The notes: generated by a model not told the origin, from the sequence alone. DNA of 64,000 bases from Harmothoe impar (GCA_947462335.1 OX381708.1:372001-436000); one strand, 5' to 3'. Counted from the first letter of the stretch, positions 35,100 to 46,319 are shown. Made by a program: numbers and translations.

Positions 35100-35516
35100 C
35101 TACCCACCTGGTTGAAGCTGGGTGTAGTAGTTATGTGTGGGTTATATGTGTATACATGTGTGTATATGTGTATATCTACCTGGAGAAGTCCACCCACTGG
35201 TTGAGGCTGGGTGTGTGGGTTGTGTGTGGGTTGTATGTCAGTCTTTACATGTGTGTATATGTATACATGTGTATATCTACCTGGAGAAGTCGACCCACTG
35301 GTTGAGGCTGGGGGTGTGGGCTATATGTGTATATATGTGTATATATGTGTGTATATGTGTGTATATGTGTATACATGTGTATATCTACCTGGAGAAGTCG
35401 ACCCACTGGTTGAGGCTGGGGGTGTGGGCTATATGTGTGTATATGTGTATGTATGTGTGTATATGTGTATACATGTGTATATATGTGTATACATGTGTAT
35501 ATATGTGTATATCTAC
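35100..35516. repeat. Tandem copies of an exon-intron junction
   Basis: ATCTACCTGGAGAAGTCGAC + CCACTGGTTGAGGCTGGG, the reverse complement of the end of the 35517-35780 exon plus its donor, recurs at ~35169, ~35275 and ~35387, with a degenerate copy at ~35100. Copies are separated by TATATGTGTGTA-type sequence (period ~106-124 bp). Each copy keeps CCAG|GTAGATATAC on the minus strand. Confidence 0.88.
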
Positions 35517-35780
35517 CTGGAGAAGTCGACCCACTGGTTGAGGCTGGGGGTGTTGGCGGGGCGCTGTAGGCCCCCGTCGGTGGTCCATCCAGTGGGCGGG
35601 GGGTGGAGGGGCGGGGGGTTGATGACGGGGGGACCGTTGTTAGCAAACGGTGGCCAGGGTTCACTCCACGGCTGCTCCCACGGCTGCTGCATCCTGTCTG
35701 TCTGTGTGTCTGACCGTCCAACAACACAGGCAACGCTCGGCCCAGCCTCAGATGACGCTTCTACGTCAGCCGGGCCTAGC
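35517..35780 (-). CDS. Gene B large Pro/Trp-rich exon
   Basis: The longest coding segment in the window: 264 nt, 87 codons, phase 2 in and 2 out. The acceptor is ACGGGTCTCTTCAG|G and the donor CTTCTCCAG|GTAGAT. It starts LGPADVEASSEAGPSV, contains QPWEQPWSEPWPPF, a PPPLHPPP stretch and GWTTDGG, and ends PSLNQWVDFS. No signal peptide or enzyme motif is visible. The composition suggests a disordered interaction region. The last ~40 nt plus the donor are copied several times in the following intron (35100-35516). Strong exon call, unknown family. Confidence 0.72.
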
Positions 35781-36139
35781 CTGAAGAGACCCGTTAATGT
35801 CCGTGAGGCCCTTAGCAAGGGGTTCGGACTGAGACAATGCTTAACGTCAAGCCCTCAGAAATGTCCACTTTGTGTATCCATGCGGTCACCACCCTGTTGT
35901 GTGAGCTGCTCTGTGAGCTGCTGCGTGTCCACTCACTCCCTGACACTAACACCCATCCATGCTATCTCTGTGAGACGCTCGGTGAGCTGCTCTCTGACCG
36001 GCTCCTGCTTCTTCATGTGTTAACATCCATGGTGAGCTGCTCGGTCACTACTCCTGTACACTCAGTACAGCTACACTAACTACTCCCACTCAGTAAGACG
36101 CTGACAGGCAGCCTCAGGTAGATCCTACACACTGAGTGT

Positions 36140-36400
36140 CTGTGAGCTGCTCTGTGAGATGGTCTGTGAGTTGCTCTATGTACTGCTCTGTGAGCTGGTC
36201 TGTGAGCTGCTCTAAGATGCTCTGTGAGCTGCTCTGTGAGCTGCCCTGTGAACTGCTCTGTGAACTGCTCTGTGAGCTGCTCTGTGAGCTGCTCTAAGAT
36301 GCTCTATGCACTGCTCTATGAGCTGGTCTGTGAGCTGCTCTATGTACTGCTCTGTAAGATGCTCTTACTGCTCTGTGCACTGCTCTATGAGCTGCTCCTC
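36140..36400. repeat. ~12-bp degenerate repeat
   Basis: TGTGAGCTGCTC with CTATGTACTGCTC and TAAGATGCTC variants, about 20 units. Confidence 0.8.
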
Positions 36401-36507
36401 CTCAGCCCGTGTCCTGCTTACTACTACAATGTGTTACTACCTGATGCTGCCCGTGTCTCCCCGTGTCCCCCCGGTCTGTGTGTGTGTGCGGACAGGTGAC
36501 CCTCCAC

Positions 36508-36560
36508 GCTGCTGCTGCTGCTGCTGTTATTGCTGTTATTGCTGCTGCTGCTGCTGTCTC
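36508..36560. repeat. (CTG)n microsatellite
   Basis: CTGCTGCTGCTG with TTATTG interruptions. Another CAG run lies at 36955-36975. Confidence 0.85.
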
Positions 36561-36910
36561 TGCCTACACACTTGTAAGCAGTATGTCAAACACCAGGTAC
36601 ACAGTGCTGGGTTATGCAATCAATCCCTTTGTCTGGATACGAGGATGGGGACATTTAAGTCCCTAGTATATGCATAAGTAAATAACTGAGTGACACACCG
36701 TCTCTCCTAAAAAGTGACAGAGTGATGGGTTCAAATATTTGAGTCCTAATATCTAAGCCTATTTGAGTACCCATGTATAGGCACACTAGTCCTCCAATGC
36801 ATTTAAAGAACAAAATCTGGCCCAATCTACTTCCCTATATATTTGTCCTGAGGCAGTGGTTTATCCAGACAATGCTGGCAGGACCCTGTGCAGCGGTGTG
36901 CAGGCCTTAC

Positions 36911-36946
36911 CCCAGGCCCCCAGGTAGTAGTAGCAGCAGCAGGAGC
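36911..36946 (-). CDS. Weak candidate exon, minus strand
   Basis: 36 nt between GCTGTCACCGCAG|G, whose pyrimidine tract is a (CTG)n repeat, and CTGGG|GTAAGG. Phase 0 reads APAAATTTWGPG. Its length is a multiple of three. The gene B phase at this point would force a poly-Leu reading, so it is either a false positive or a misplaced phase. Confidence 0.22.
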
Positions 36947-37124
36947 CTGCGGTGACAGCAGCAGCAGCAGCAGCACATGCTGCCCACTGACAGCACTAAT
37001 GTCTACAGGTGTGCATCCTCAGCTGTGTGTGTGTGGGGGGGGGGGGGGGGGGCAGGTAGCTGTGTGTGTGTGGGGGGGGGGGGGGGCAGGTAGCTCTCCT
37101 ACCTGTGTGTAAGTTAAGATTCAT

Positions 37125-37765
37125 GTTAAGCTGTACACTGGGCTCCTGTGGTGCTGTAGTAACACTAGTAACTGCTGAGCTGCTGGTACACTGGGCCCCT
37201 GTGGTGGTACATTACCACTGGTAAATGCTGACCTGCTGGTACACTGGGCTCCTGTGGTGGTACATTACCACTGGTAACTGCTGACCTGTTGGTACACTGG
37301 GCTCCTGTGGTGGTACATCACCACTGGTAACTGCTGACCTGCTGGTACACTGGGCACCTGTGTCAGGTATTACCTGCGGGTACACTGGGCTCCTGTGTCA
37401 GGTATGACCTACGGGTACACTGGGCGCCTGTGTCAGGTATGACCTGCTCCTGTGTCAGGTATGACCTGCGGGTACACTGGGCTCCTGTGTCAGGTATGAC
37501 CTGCGGGTACACTGGGCTCCTGTGTCAGGTATGACCTGCTGGTACACTGGGCTCCTGTGTCAGGTATGACCTGCGGGTACACTGGGCTCCTGTGTCAGGT
37601 ATGACCTGCGGGTACACTGGGCTCCTGTGTCAGGTATGACCTGCGGGTACACTGGGCTCCTGTGTCAGGTATGACCTGCGGGTACACTGGGCTCCTGTGT
37701 CAGGTATGACCTGCGGGTACACTGGGCTCCTGTGTCAGGTATGACCACCGGTACCTGCTGGTACA
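37125..37765. repeat. 35/53-bp minisatellite
   Basis: GGGTACACTGGGCTCCTGTG + TCAGGTATGACCTGC (35 bp, ~11 units), preceded by a longer ~53-bp form with GGTGGTACATTACCACTGGTAACTGC (~4 units). The short unit contains GTCAG|GTATGA on the plus strand. Confidence 0.93.
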
Positions 37766-37769
37766 CTGG

Positions 37770-39000
37770 GCTCCTGTGGTCATACATTACCTGGTTGTAA
37801 ATGCATGCCATTTTGCAGTTTTATGATCTCTGACTTGAGACATGGTCAGTGATTGACACACGCTATGGTTCGTCATTACTGATGTAACTTCAGTACCCAC
37901 ACGCCGCCTGTCTCTAACAGCCCTGCTGTAAGCTGACTGAGTCCTTAACATCATGTATTATTTTCGTACATGTTTCACACTATTCCCCATATGTCCCTAG
38001 ACTCTACATGTCTAACATGTGGGAAGTGGGGGACCTCTGTGGTGCTGAGTAGTCCATAGGTTGTTAATAGAGAGGTTAAGAAATGGATGTGCACGCAATG
38101 TGTACATGTTGCGTCACAGGTCACGTTATTCCCATATAGCCATACATAACTTTTAGACTCAACGCTTTGGACTTGTATAGGGCTGTGTTTACACGTACGT
38201 GTAGGGAGATAAGAGAAAGCTGTGTATATAAATATATGACCCTGCCTCATTTAAAAGTAGGTGTGTGAGTATCTACTGCAAGTAGGAATTGCTTGAGGAA
38301 TAAGTGTGTAATCACCTTGTTTTGAGCCCCTTTACCCTACTCACATGGCACCACACACTTGATAGATCCATAGAAGGGTATCTTCTTAACCCTATTACCC
38401 ATGCATTCAGGGAGTGTTGATATGTACAATATGATCTATTTTGTTTTAAATGATCAACTTTTCTATGATTTGCTAAAGATGAATGTTTACAAAATGAAAT
38501 TTTTCTTACACTAATTTCAGCCCTAGTTACCTCTTTATAAGGGTTGCACAGGGCTTTAATGTACTGTGTCCTTTGTCTACATGATACATAAATGTAGCAC
38601 TGGTCTCATGGTTCACAGGTTTCTATCTATGGTATCCCTGTGACAGGTGTAGAGAGCCCCCTACAGGGACATGCTGCAACTACAGCTGCTGCTGCTGCAC
38701 AGGGCTGACACCTGGTGTGTGTGACGGGAACTAGACACCAGGGCAGCACCACACCTGCACCTTAGCTGTAGGACCTTGTACATGACATTGTATGTAGGAA
38801 CATGTCTACAACATCTAAATGTGCACATTATTCTGATTCACAAGTCTACATGGGGCTGGTGGTCGGGTAACAGGACAGTTGGTTAAAGGATCACCTAGTT
38901 ACATATAGACCAATCAAAGTGAAGAACCTCAGGAAGCATTGACATCTTAAAATGGAAACATTTGCATAGGAGTCTTTATAGATAACTATAGGTCTTCCCC
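37770..39000. other. Unique intron sequence
   Basis: No array or convincing exon. AT-rich with isolated CTGCTGCTGCTG at 38683. Confidence 0.4.
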
Positions 39001-39009
39001 GCATGTAAA

Positions 39010-39225
39010 GGCCTAACACTTGCTACCTTACGTTAAGTCTCACGTAGAAGCTGAGCCCTCACATAAGCCGTCCTCTAGCTTGGGAGGATTTTAGAAGCAG
39101 AATGTGGGGTTTGATTATTTTAGCACTGTAGCATGCCTTCAAACTCTTGTACATTATAAACATGTTTGGTATCAAATGAAAGGTGGTTCTGCTTCTACAC
39201 GAGACTTTACGTTATCCATGACGTA
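39010..39225. mobile_element. TATAAGCC-family element, degenerate
   Basis: ACTTGCTACCTTACGTTAAG, CATAAGCCGTCCTCTAGC, GGTATCAAATGAAAGGTGGT and a final ACGAGACTTTACGTTA. Parallel to 15436-15640. Confidence 0.4.
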
Positions 39226-39297
39226 ACAGTACTCTGGCCTCAACAGATGGGGTGTGAGCCTCTCGGTGGTCGTAGAGTCAGAACTTACCTCCTTTAC

Positions 39298-39341
39298 AGA
39301 TTATATACAGCCCTCCCGTACAGACGGCAGGAAACACTCAC
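39298..39341 (-). CDS. Gene B exon with two competing donors
   Basis: Very good acceptor TTATTGTGTCTTGTAG|G on the minus strand. With donor AATCT|GTAAAG the exon is 44 nt and reads VSVSCRLYGRAVYN (phase 0 to 2), joining the 35780 exon to give Leu. A stronger donor, GGAG|GTAAGT, lies nine bases further on, but using it brings an in-frame TAA into the exon. The choice of donor would therefore switch between coding and premature stop. Confidence 0.45.
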
Positions 39342-39439
39342 CTACAAGACACAATAAATACATTAGTTACACACAAGTTCATACAGCAGCTTGACATCAC
39401 ACACAAGTCTATGGAGCAGCTTCTCCTTATTCTACACAT

Positions 39440-39880
39440 TGCTAACCTGCTGAGGACGGCATGTCGCTAAAACATGACATTTGTCCTCACAATGCACCAA
39501 TGCAGCCCTGGCGAGTTGCAACGGTCTATCATGCCAACCCTTCGGGAGTGCCTCAACCCTGTAGGGTCGGCATGATGCTTGAATGCAGCACTGATGAGTT
39601 ATTCGCCAGGGCTGCATTCATGCATCATGGCGACCAAGCACAGGATGTATTAATTCATTAAAGATGACATTTGCCGCCATGATGCACCATTGCAACCCCG
39701 GCGAGTAACTCACTGGTGCTGCAATGGTGCATCATGCAGACCCTTCAGGAGTGTCTCAACTTTGCAGAGTCAGCATACAGCACTGGTGAGTTACTCGCCA
39801 GGGCTGCTTTCATGCATCATGCTGACCCTATTGGGTTGAGGCATTAGTGCATAATTCCACACTCAAAGGGTTAATGAGTT
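39440..39880. repeat. GCATGATGCAT dispersed repeats, two to three copies
   Basis: ATGCAGCCCTGGCGAGTTGC, GCATGATGCTTGAATGCAGC, GGGCTGCATTCATGCATCAT and a second set from 39675. Bounded by CTTAAAGGGTTAA-type sequence. Confidence 0.65.
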
Positions 39881-40261
39881 TTAGAACTAAACGATGGACA
39901 CATTGCCCAGATTAATTAGTAAGTTAAAGGCCTCTGTAGCAGGAGTTGTTACTCCCCACTCACAGACTGTGACCGTGCAGCGGGAGTTACAAGACGTTTA
40001 TTGTCCTCACAGAGAGACCTCCTCTCACTCCAATCGACTCAATGCTGACTTCTTACGTCACTTATAAGCCCCGAAGTCTGCAGGCAGCAATACCTGACAG
40101 TAACCTTTGGTGCATGTTTCCTTATAGGCGCAGATCTCGGTACCCGTCCAGCGACAGTCGGAGTGGAGGGTTAAAGGAAACCTCCCTGGCTTTGTGCTGC
40201 TTCAAACTGCCAGCTTGCAGAATCTCCTCCTAATGACTCAAACAATGCTACAGGCAAGGAC

Positions 40262-41450
40262 TGTGGGTGGAGAGCACTGACTGCTTCCTGTAATGAGGAC
40301 TGTGCTTGGAGAGCACTGACTGCTTCCTGTAATGAGGACTGTGCTGGGAGAGCACTGACTGCTTCCTGTAATGGGGACTGTGCTGGGAGAGCACTGACTG
40401 CTTCCTGTAATGAGGACTGTGCTGGGAGAGCACTGACTGCTTCCTGTAATGGGGACTGTGCTGGGAGAGCACTGACTGCTTCCTGTAATGGGGACTGTGC
40501 TGGGAGAGCACTGACTGCTTCCTGTAATGGGGACTGTGCTGGGAGAGCACTGACTGCTTCCTGTAATGAGGACTGTGCTGGGAGAGCACTGACTGCTTCC
40601 TGTAATGGGGAATGTGCTGGGAGAGCACTGACTGCTTCCTGTAATGAGGACTGTGCTGGGAGAGCACTGACTGCTTCCTGTAATGAGGACTGTGCTGGGA
40701 GAGCACTGACTGCTTCCTGTAATGAGGACTGTGCTGGGAGAGCACTGACTGCTTCCTGTAATGAGGACTGTGCTGGGAGAGCACTGACTGCTTCCTGTAA
40801 TGGGGAATGTGCTGGGAGAGCACTGACTGCTTCCTGTAATGAGGACTGTGCTGGGAGAGCACTGACTGCTTCCTGTAATGGGGAATGTGCTGGGAGAGCA
40901 CTGACTGCTTCCTGTAATGGGGAATGTGCTGGGAGAGCACTGACTGCTTCCTGTAATGGGGACTGTGCTGGGAGAGCACTGACTGCTTCCTGTAATGGGG
41001 ACTGTGCTGGGAGAGCACTGACTGCTTCCTGTAATGGGGACTGTGCTGGGAGAGCACTGACTGCTTCCTGTAATGGGGACTGTGCTGGGAGAGCACTGAC
41101 TGCTTCCTGTAATGAGGACTGTGCTGGGAGAGCACTGACTGCTTCCTGTAATGGGGACTGTGCTGGGAGAGCACTGACTGCTTCCTGTAATGGGGACTGT
41201 GCTGGGAGAGCACTGACTGCTTCCTGTAATGGGGACTGTGCTGGGAGAGCACTGACTGCTTCCTGTAATGGGGACTGTGCTGGGAGAGCACTGACTGCTT
41301 CCTGTAATGGGGACTGTGCTGGGAGAGCACTGACTGCTTCCTGTAATGGGGACTGTGCTGGGAGAGCACTGACTGCTTCCTGTAATGGGGACTGTGCTGG
41401 GAGAGCACTGACTGCTTCCTGTAATGGGGACTGTGCTGGGAGAGCACAAG
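40262..41450. repeat. 39-bp minisatellite
   Basis: About 30 units of GGACTGTGCTGGGAGAGCAC + TGACTGCTTCCTGTAATGG with ACT/AAT and GGG/AGG variants. Open in all three minus frames because 39 is 3n (SALPAQSPLQEAV). No start, splice or flank evidence for translation. In a gene B intron. Confidence 0.95.
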
Positions 41451-41940
41451 TTTGTCTAATAAAGCAACAATGGACGAGATAACAACGAGATAATGACGGC
41501 TCACCGCTCTCAGCGCGCTGCCTCACACCCACCCCAGCAGTGAATCTTTACACGTACAGAACGGGAGACTTGACTCTGTGTTCCCTCACCACCCGGCACT
41601 GTGAGTTGTCACTGTGTACAAGTACCATCTGACATGGTGGAGAATATTGCCTCTAGACTGTATACCTAAAGGGGAACTTTATTTAATGTTGTAGGAGTGT
41701 AGAAGGTATTCCCTAAAATTTAGAGTCCTGTTTGGCCGCTTAATATGAATATTAAGTAAGTAAGAGATGAAAACTGAAATTTGATTTATCCATTCCTTGT
41801 TTAATTCCATATAAGCTAAACTTTCGCTACGTATCACTGTAACCCCCCCCCCCCCCCCCCCCCCATCGGGTGCGTGTTACAGACGGCTGCCCCCCCCCTC
41901 GCGCGGTGTAAGGGTGGTGTAACTGCCGCAGACAGTGCAC

Positions 41941-42043
41941 GTGTGTATTGATTCCTGTTAGATGACTAGGAGCTGGTCCCTGTTCTAGTCCCTCATTAAG
42001 GACAGCATCCTGCCACAAGTACTGTACAGATGACCGGCCGGGG
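41941..42043 (-). CDS. Gene B exon
   Basis: Acceptor GTTCCCTCACACAG|C on the minus strand. Only the phase-2 frame is open for the full length, reading PGRSSVQYLWQDAVLNEGLE and then QGPAPSHLTGINTH, 34 codons of ordinary globular composition. The assigned donor ACAC|GTGCAC is weak and was chosen because its phase 0 fits the next exon, so the 3' boundary is uncertain. The frame continues open to about 41848. Confidence 0.45.
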
Positions 42044-42158
42044 CTGTGTGAGGGAACCATGCTCACACTGACCACCTACACATCTACATGACATGCATAC
42101 ATATTTAGAAAGTCAAACTCTATATGAACTTAACAATAAGTTCATCATTATTGTCAGG

Positions 42159-42503
42159 CAGGGGTAGACACTAACGCTGGCCCGGGAGCCAATGGCCCGT
42201 AGTTTTGAGTCCGGGCCCGCAGTTTTCTCAAGAATTACCTCCCTACGGGCCCGGGTGGCCCACAGAAGTGGATGAATAATTTTTTTGGAGAATACATGAT
42301 ATACCAAAATATTCATGTTGTATACCATTGGAAAGATAAAATCAGTGGGAAACAGGCCATTCTGGTTAGGCCCTGATAATTATATCTTAACCACAGATAT
42401 CTATGATTTACTCTTTTAGAAAAATAAAATAATTATTATTGGCCCACAGATTTATGTACGGGCCCAGGTGGCCCATGACTGAAAAAGTTAGTGTCTACCC
42501 CTG
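42159..42503. mobile_element. 345-bp non-autonomous DNA transposon with 6-bp target duplication
   Basis: Ends CAGGGGTAGACACTAAC and GTTAGTGTCTACCCCTG. Subterminal GGGAGCCAATGGCCCGTA and GGGCCCAGGTGGCCCATG. Flanked by GTCAGG at 42153-42158 and 42504-42509. The CAGGGGT terminus resembles hAT elements, but those normally give 8-bp duplications. A related copy is at 63611. Confidence 0.75.
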
Positions 42504-43119
42504 GTCAGGTTCCTATATCCTATATGACTATGACTCGCACACTAGCCGCGCCTTATATGCTAGAATTTACAGTATTACACTGTATGTGTGCATCTTCATC
42601 TTGTCAGGTCCCTACACGTATATATCTGTTACTGTAGTAGAGTGCTATAACACAGAGAGAGGAGAGTTAATTATGTAAGACATCAATACGTCTGTATGGC
42701 TGCTGCTAACCTAAGGTTTGTTTCAGGTAACATGGGTAGAATATGTAGGGCCGGAGACCAAAAAAGGGTAAAAGTACCGAAATTTCTCCAAAATTGCATA
42801 AAAAAACGTAGGGTCGGACCTGTTTTGATAGGGTCGGTCGGGTGACCTGAAACAAACCTCTTTTTTTTGGGCCTAACCAGAGACTAGTGCCCCCCCCCCC
42901 CCCCGTCACAGCACCGAGAGTGAGATGGGGATGAATGTTTTAACGCCTTTTCCGCAGCCAGTGTCATATTCATGGCGAGATTGGAGAACAATTTGTTCCC
43001 TGATTGGTTCAACGTGGGTGAGATGGTGGAGCGTAAAGTCTAGAGGGAGCGTTGATATACCATTTTTGAATGGGTCAAAAAGGTGTCACTGGTGCTGACT
43101 GAATTTTTTTTTATAACTG

Positions 43120-43344
43120 TACCGTAAAACCTCTCTGATAAGCCGACTTCCCTTATAAGCCGACCCCCCAGTATGAGAGAATATTATAAGCCGAGTTTGA
43201 ACCCATTTAAACATGGTCAAACTATGATTTGCTTGATAAAAAGCCTCCCTTATAAGCCGACCCCCCTCTTTGAGACAATGCTATAAGCCGAATCAGGCAT
43301 GAAATAAAAAAAAAAGGTTGGCTTATCAGAGAGGTTTTACGGTA
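43120..43344. mobile_element. MITE, TA-flanked (TATAAGCC family, intact ends)
   Basis: TACCGTAAAACCTCTCTGAT at the left mirrors ATCAGAGAGGTTTTACGGTA at the right. Four internal TATAAGCCGA blocks. Best-preserved member in the window, suggesting recent activity of its family. Confidence 0.85.
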
Positions 43345-43609
43345 CTACGTTATTGAATTATCATTTTGAGACCCTCCCTGAGGCCTATAGGATTTGTCAG
43401 AGTTAGGTGTGCGTCTAATACGTAAGTTGAGCTTATACACATGGTTTTACGGTAATTCATCTAGAACAGGGATTTAATGAGGCTGACTGAATGAAGATAG
43501 TTTTTCTATTAATTAATCCAACTTTCCCATTGTTACACCCTCGTTAATTCCCGGCGTTTAGATCCTAAATCCCGCTGTAACGTGAATTAAGCCATCAGAG
43601 TCCTGCCGC

Positions 43610-43835
43610 ACCTTTAACCCTTTAAGGATGGCACAATGCATTAATGCATCATGCCCTTGGTTGGCATGATGCATGAATGCAGCCCTGGCAAGTAACTGGC
43701 CAGGGTTGCATTCATGCATCATGCCAACCCTATGGGGTTGAGACACTCCCAAATGGCATCATGCACCACTGCAGCCCAGGTGAGTTACCCGCCGGGGCTG
43801 CATTGGCGACATGCTGTCCTTACAGGGTATATGGT
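43610..43835. repeat. GCATGATGCAT dispersed repeat copy
   Basis: CCTTTAAGGATGGCACAATG, GCATGATGCATGAATGCAGC, GGGTTGCATTCATGCATCAT, GTTGAGACACTCCCAAATGG, GCTGTCCTTACAGGG. A complete-looking copy. Confidence 0.65.
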
Positions 43836-43867
43836 ACGGCAGTAAAAACAGTCGTTAATCCATCATT

Positions 43868-44110
43868 GTCGTGCAGCGTGCGGCGGTCGTGCGGCGGTAC
43901 ACGGCTTCACGCCCCACATCAAAGGCTGCCCGCAAAAACAACAACAGCGGCACCGGGCGGGGGGCAGCGGGGGGACGGGAAACAGCGGGGGGCGGGAAGG
44001 AAGTCGTTAGACGGCCGCTTAAACCCCCACCGCCCCTATTTATAGGGCTGACTACCTGTCTTAACTCCCCTCCGGCTGCCGCTGGAGGGGTACCGAGACC
44101 TGCAGCTTTA
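43868..44110. promoter_or_regulatory. CpG-rich block with palindromic TATA-like site
   Basis: Locally dense in CG dinucleotides (GTGCGGCGGTCGTGCGGCGG near the start) unlike its flanks. CCTATTTATAGG at ~44035-44046 gives TATAAATA on the minus strand and is preceded on the plus strand by a GC box (CCGCCCC). A minus ATG at 44139 opens MSLTELPQLVKAAGLGTPP up to a donor CAG|GTAGTC. It could be an alternative promoter or first exon in gene B, or simply a GC-rich island. Confidence 0.28.
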
Positions 44111-44189
44111 ACCAGCTGAGGCAGCTCAGTGAGGGACATTCATCACACCCTGCAGCATAACCTGCCTCTGATTGTTAGGGGGAAATTCT

Positions 44190-44290
44190 ACTTGTTGGGA
44201 TATTACTCCTGCTCTTACATATTTAGCAAAGCAAGGGTTCTTTAACCTCCCACACCACATAGACATCTTTAATGTTGTTGTTGTTGGTTA
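44190..44290. mobile_element. SINE-like fragment (3' part)
   Basis: GCAAGGGTTCTTTAACCTCC + CACACCACATAGACAT, the same as 61741-61780. Followed by a (TTG)n tail. Confidence 0.45.
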
Positions 44291-44777
44291 TTCTAATTGG
44301 CATTAATGTCGCAGCATATACTGGACGGTTTTATTTTAAATGCCAAAGGAAGTAATAAATGATACCACTTCATAGAAAAGTATGAGTCACAGATAGTTGT
44401 AAGTCTACCCTCATAAAAGAGGTCAGCATATTCTATGGCTATTTGTATATAACTCAGGATCACATTAGTTATATTTTATATTATCAAAGAGAATGAAAAG
44501 AAATTGACATGTCACCACGCTAACTTTCATGATACCGGTATAGCCATTTGAACAAAAGAGTACCTTAATTATAGAAATGAATGGGATAACTGTATTTTTT
44601 CACATTATCTGTCATGGATAATTCCCTTCTATTGCTACATTAACAGAACCCTGGGAAAGTGTAAAACTAGGGGGTCACCGACAAAATGAAAAAAGTTTTG
44701 AATTTTTCAAAAATATATATTTTGCCTTAACTATAGGATTAAATGGATGTCCTAGCAGCTAATAAATGCCATACATA

Positions 44778-45299
44778 TACTGTAAACGTATATATTTTCG
44801 GGCAGCTAAACTTTCGCGCATCTACCATAGAAAGACATGTTCGCGCAATCATATTTTCGCGCACCTATGAGCATCACATCTTTGGCTACATGTCATTTTT
44901 TACAGTTTGTAAATCGGACAATTATTAAGGATATTAGAGCTCAAAGCGCTAAATCTATGACTGTCATCGATACGGTACCCGCCAAATCGATACACCAACA
45001 TTTCCGGAATTCCGATTATCATATATACATAGGATTTTAGTAAAATCCTATGTATACATGACTGTAATGTACCTACACGGGAGGGGATCCAATATGGGAC
45101 AATCTCAAGGGCTGTTTGAGCTTGTTATTAAGTCAACCATTAGCATTATAGATATGAGTAGCAATATATAGTGCTACACATCATTGGAAAGCTAATTTCC
45201 AGGGCATAATTTTCGCGCACATCATAATTTGGCGCATCTAAGCATGTGCGCGAAAAACGCGAAAATATGTACTGAGCGAAAATGAATACGTTCACAGTA
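44778..45299. mobile_element. ~520-bp TA-flanked MITE
   Basis: CTGTAAACGTATATATTTTCG at the left matches CGAAAATGAATACGTTCACAG at the right, with TA on both sides. Subterminal TTTCGCGCA/GCGCGAAAA motifs on both arms. Distinct from the TATAAGCC family. Confidence 0.7.
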
Positions 45300-45514
45300 G
45301 GTATAATCTGCAGATTAGCCCGAAGGAATAGCCGGCCCTCACCGATTTTTTAAAACCAAAATCTGTAGACCAACTTTATTTTTTGTGTGGCATAAGTGTG
45401 AGCTTCTAATATTAGCATCTTGGTCAATTTTATGTGCATGTATGAAATTCAAATAATTAGATTCAGAAATCCCAGTAAAAGTGGCACCTCTCTGCTCCTT
45501 AGCTAATCCCTAAT

Positions 45515-45690
45515 AAGCTGTAATGTAATGCTAATGTAATTCTCTACCCCCTCCTTCCTCACTCCCTCTGACTCTAGACCCTTTCTGGTCCCTTTACTAC
45601 CTTTAAGCTGTAATGTTATGCTAATGTAATTCTCTACCCCCCCCCCTCCTCTCCCCCCTGCCCCGGACTCTAGACCCTCTCTGGTCCCAC
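45515..45690. repeat. ~88-bp direct duplication
   Basis: AGCTGTAATGTAATGCTAAT..TCTCTACCCC..ACTCTAGACCCTTTCTGGTC occurs at 45515 and 45605 with differences in the C-rich middle. Confidence 0.75.
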
Positions 45691-45989
45691 ACTAATTCAG
45701 CAAGTCAGTATAACAAGGCCACCCACCCTAGTACCAGCAGCAGCCCTGAACAAGGTGCTTATCATCATATCATACAGCAACTTTATTAACAGGGAGTATT
45801 GCTGGATTTTAACACCTGATAAAATCTCCAACTCCTAGCCCATATATTATAGAATAGCCTAAAGCTCAAATTCTCCACTATTATGTAACTATAGCTATGG
45901 TTAGTGTCTGTGGATTAACTATACCTAATAGTCTCACCAGGGGGCACATAGGTATGGTCCAGTTGGATTAGGAAATTGTGAGGAGCTCA

Positions 45990-46090
45990 AGAAAGCTCGG
46001 TTGGGTCGGCATGATGTATTCATGCAAACTCAGCAAGTTAGTACCCAGGACTGCATTCATGCATCGTGCCGACAGCACAGCATCGTGGGT
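45990..46090. repeat. GCATGATGCAT repeat fragment
   Basis: GGTCGGCATGATGTATTCAT and GACTGCATTCATGCATCGTG. Confidence 0.5.
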
Positions 46091-46226
46091 TAAAGCACGG
46101 CCATGAAGGGTTTACGGTGTCTTTATTCTGCTTTATTGATGGAAGTACAGCAGCAGACAGACAGAGGCAGGGACGGCGGTCGGCATGGCGACTCATTGAT
46201 TACTTGTCCTTGTGGTCCTTTTACAG

Positions 46227-46254
46227 ATTGACCAGGTGTATACACGGGTTGTAG
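46227..46254 (+). CDS. Weak candidate exon, plus strand
   Basis: Excellent acceptor (CTTGTGGTCCTTTTACAG|A) followed by IDQVYTRVV and either donor GTTGTAG|GTGGGA or a stop after GGI. No partner exon on this strand was found, and it lies inside a gene B intron. A 50-bp array with CTAG|GTAAGG in every unit starts ~55 bp later. Confidence 0.22.
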
Positions 46255-46319
46255 GTGGGATCTAAGGTACCAAGGTATACTCAGAGATATCAACATGGGG
46301 TAGTATCACGGTAATCTAG

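Noticed and set aside
40171..41532. 403- to 453-codon minus ORFs (SALPAQSPLQEAV repeats)
   Set aside because: A 39-bp minisatellite open in all three minus frames. No splice, start or composition evidence beyond the repeat.
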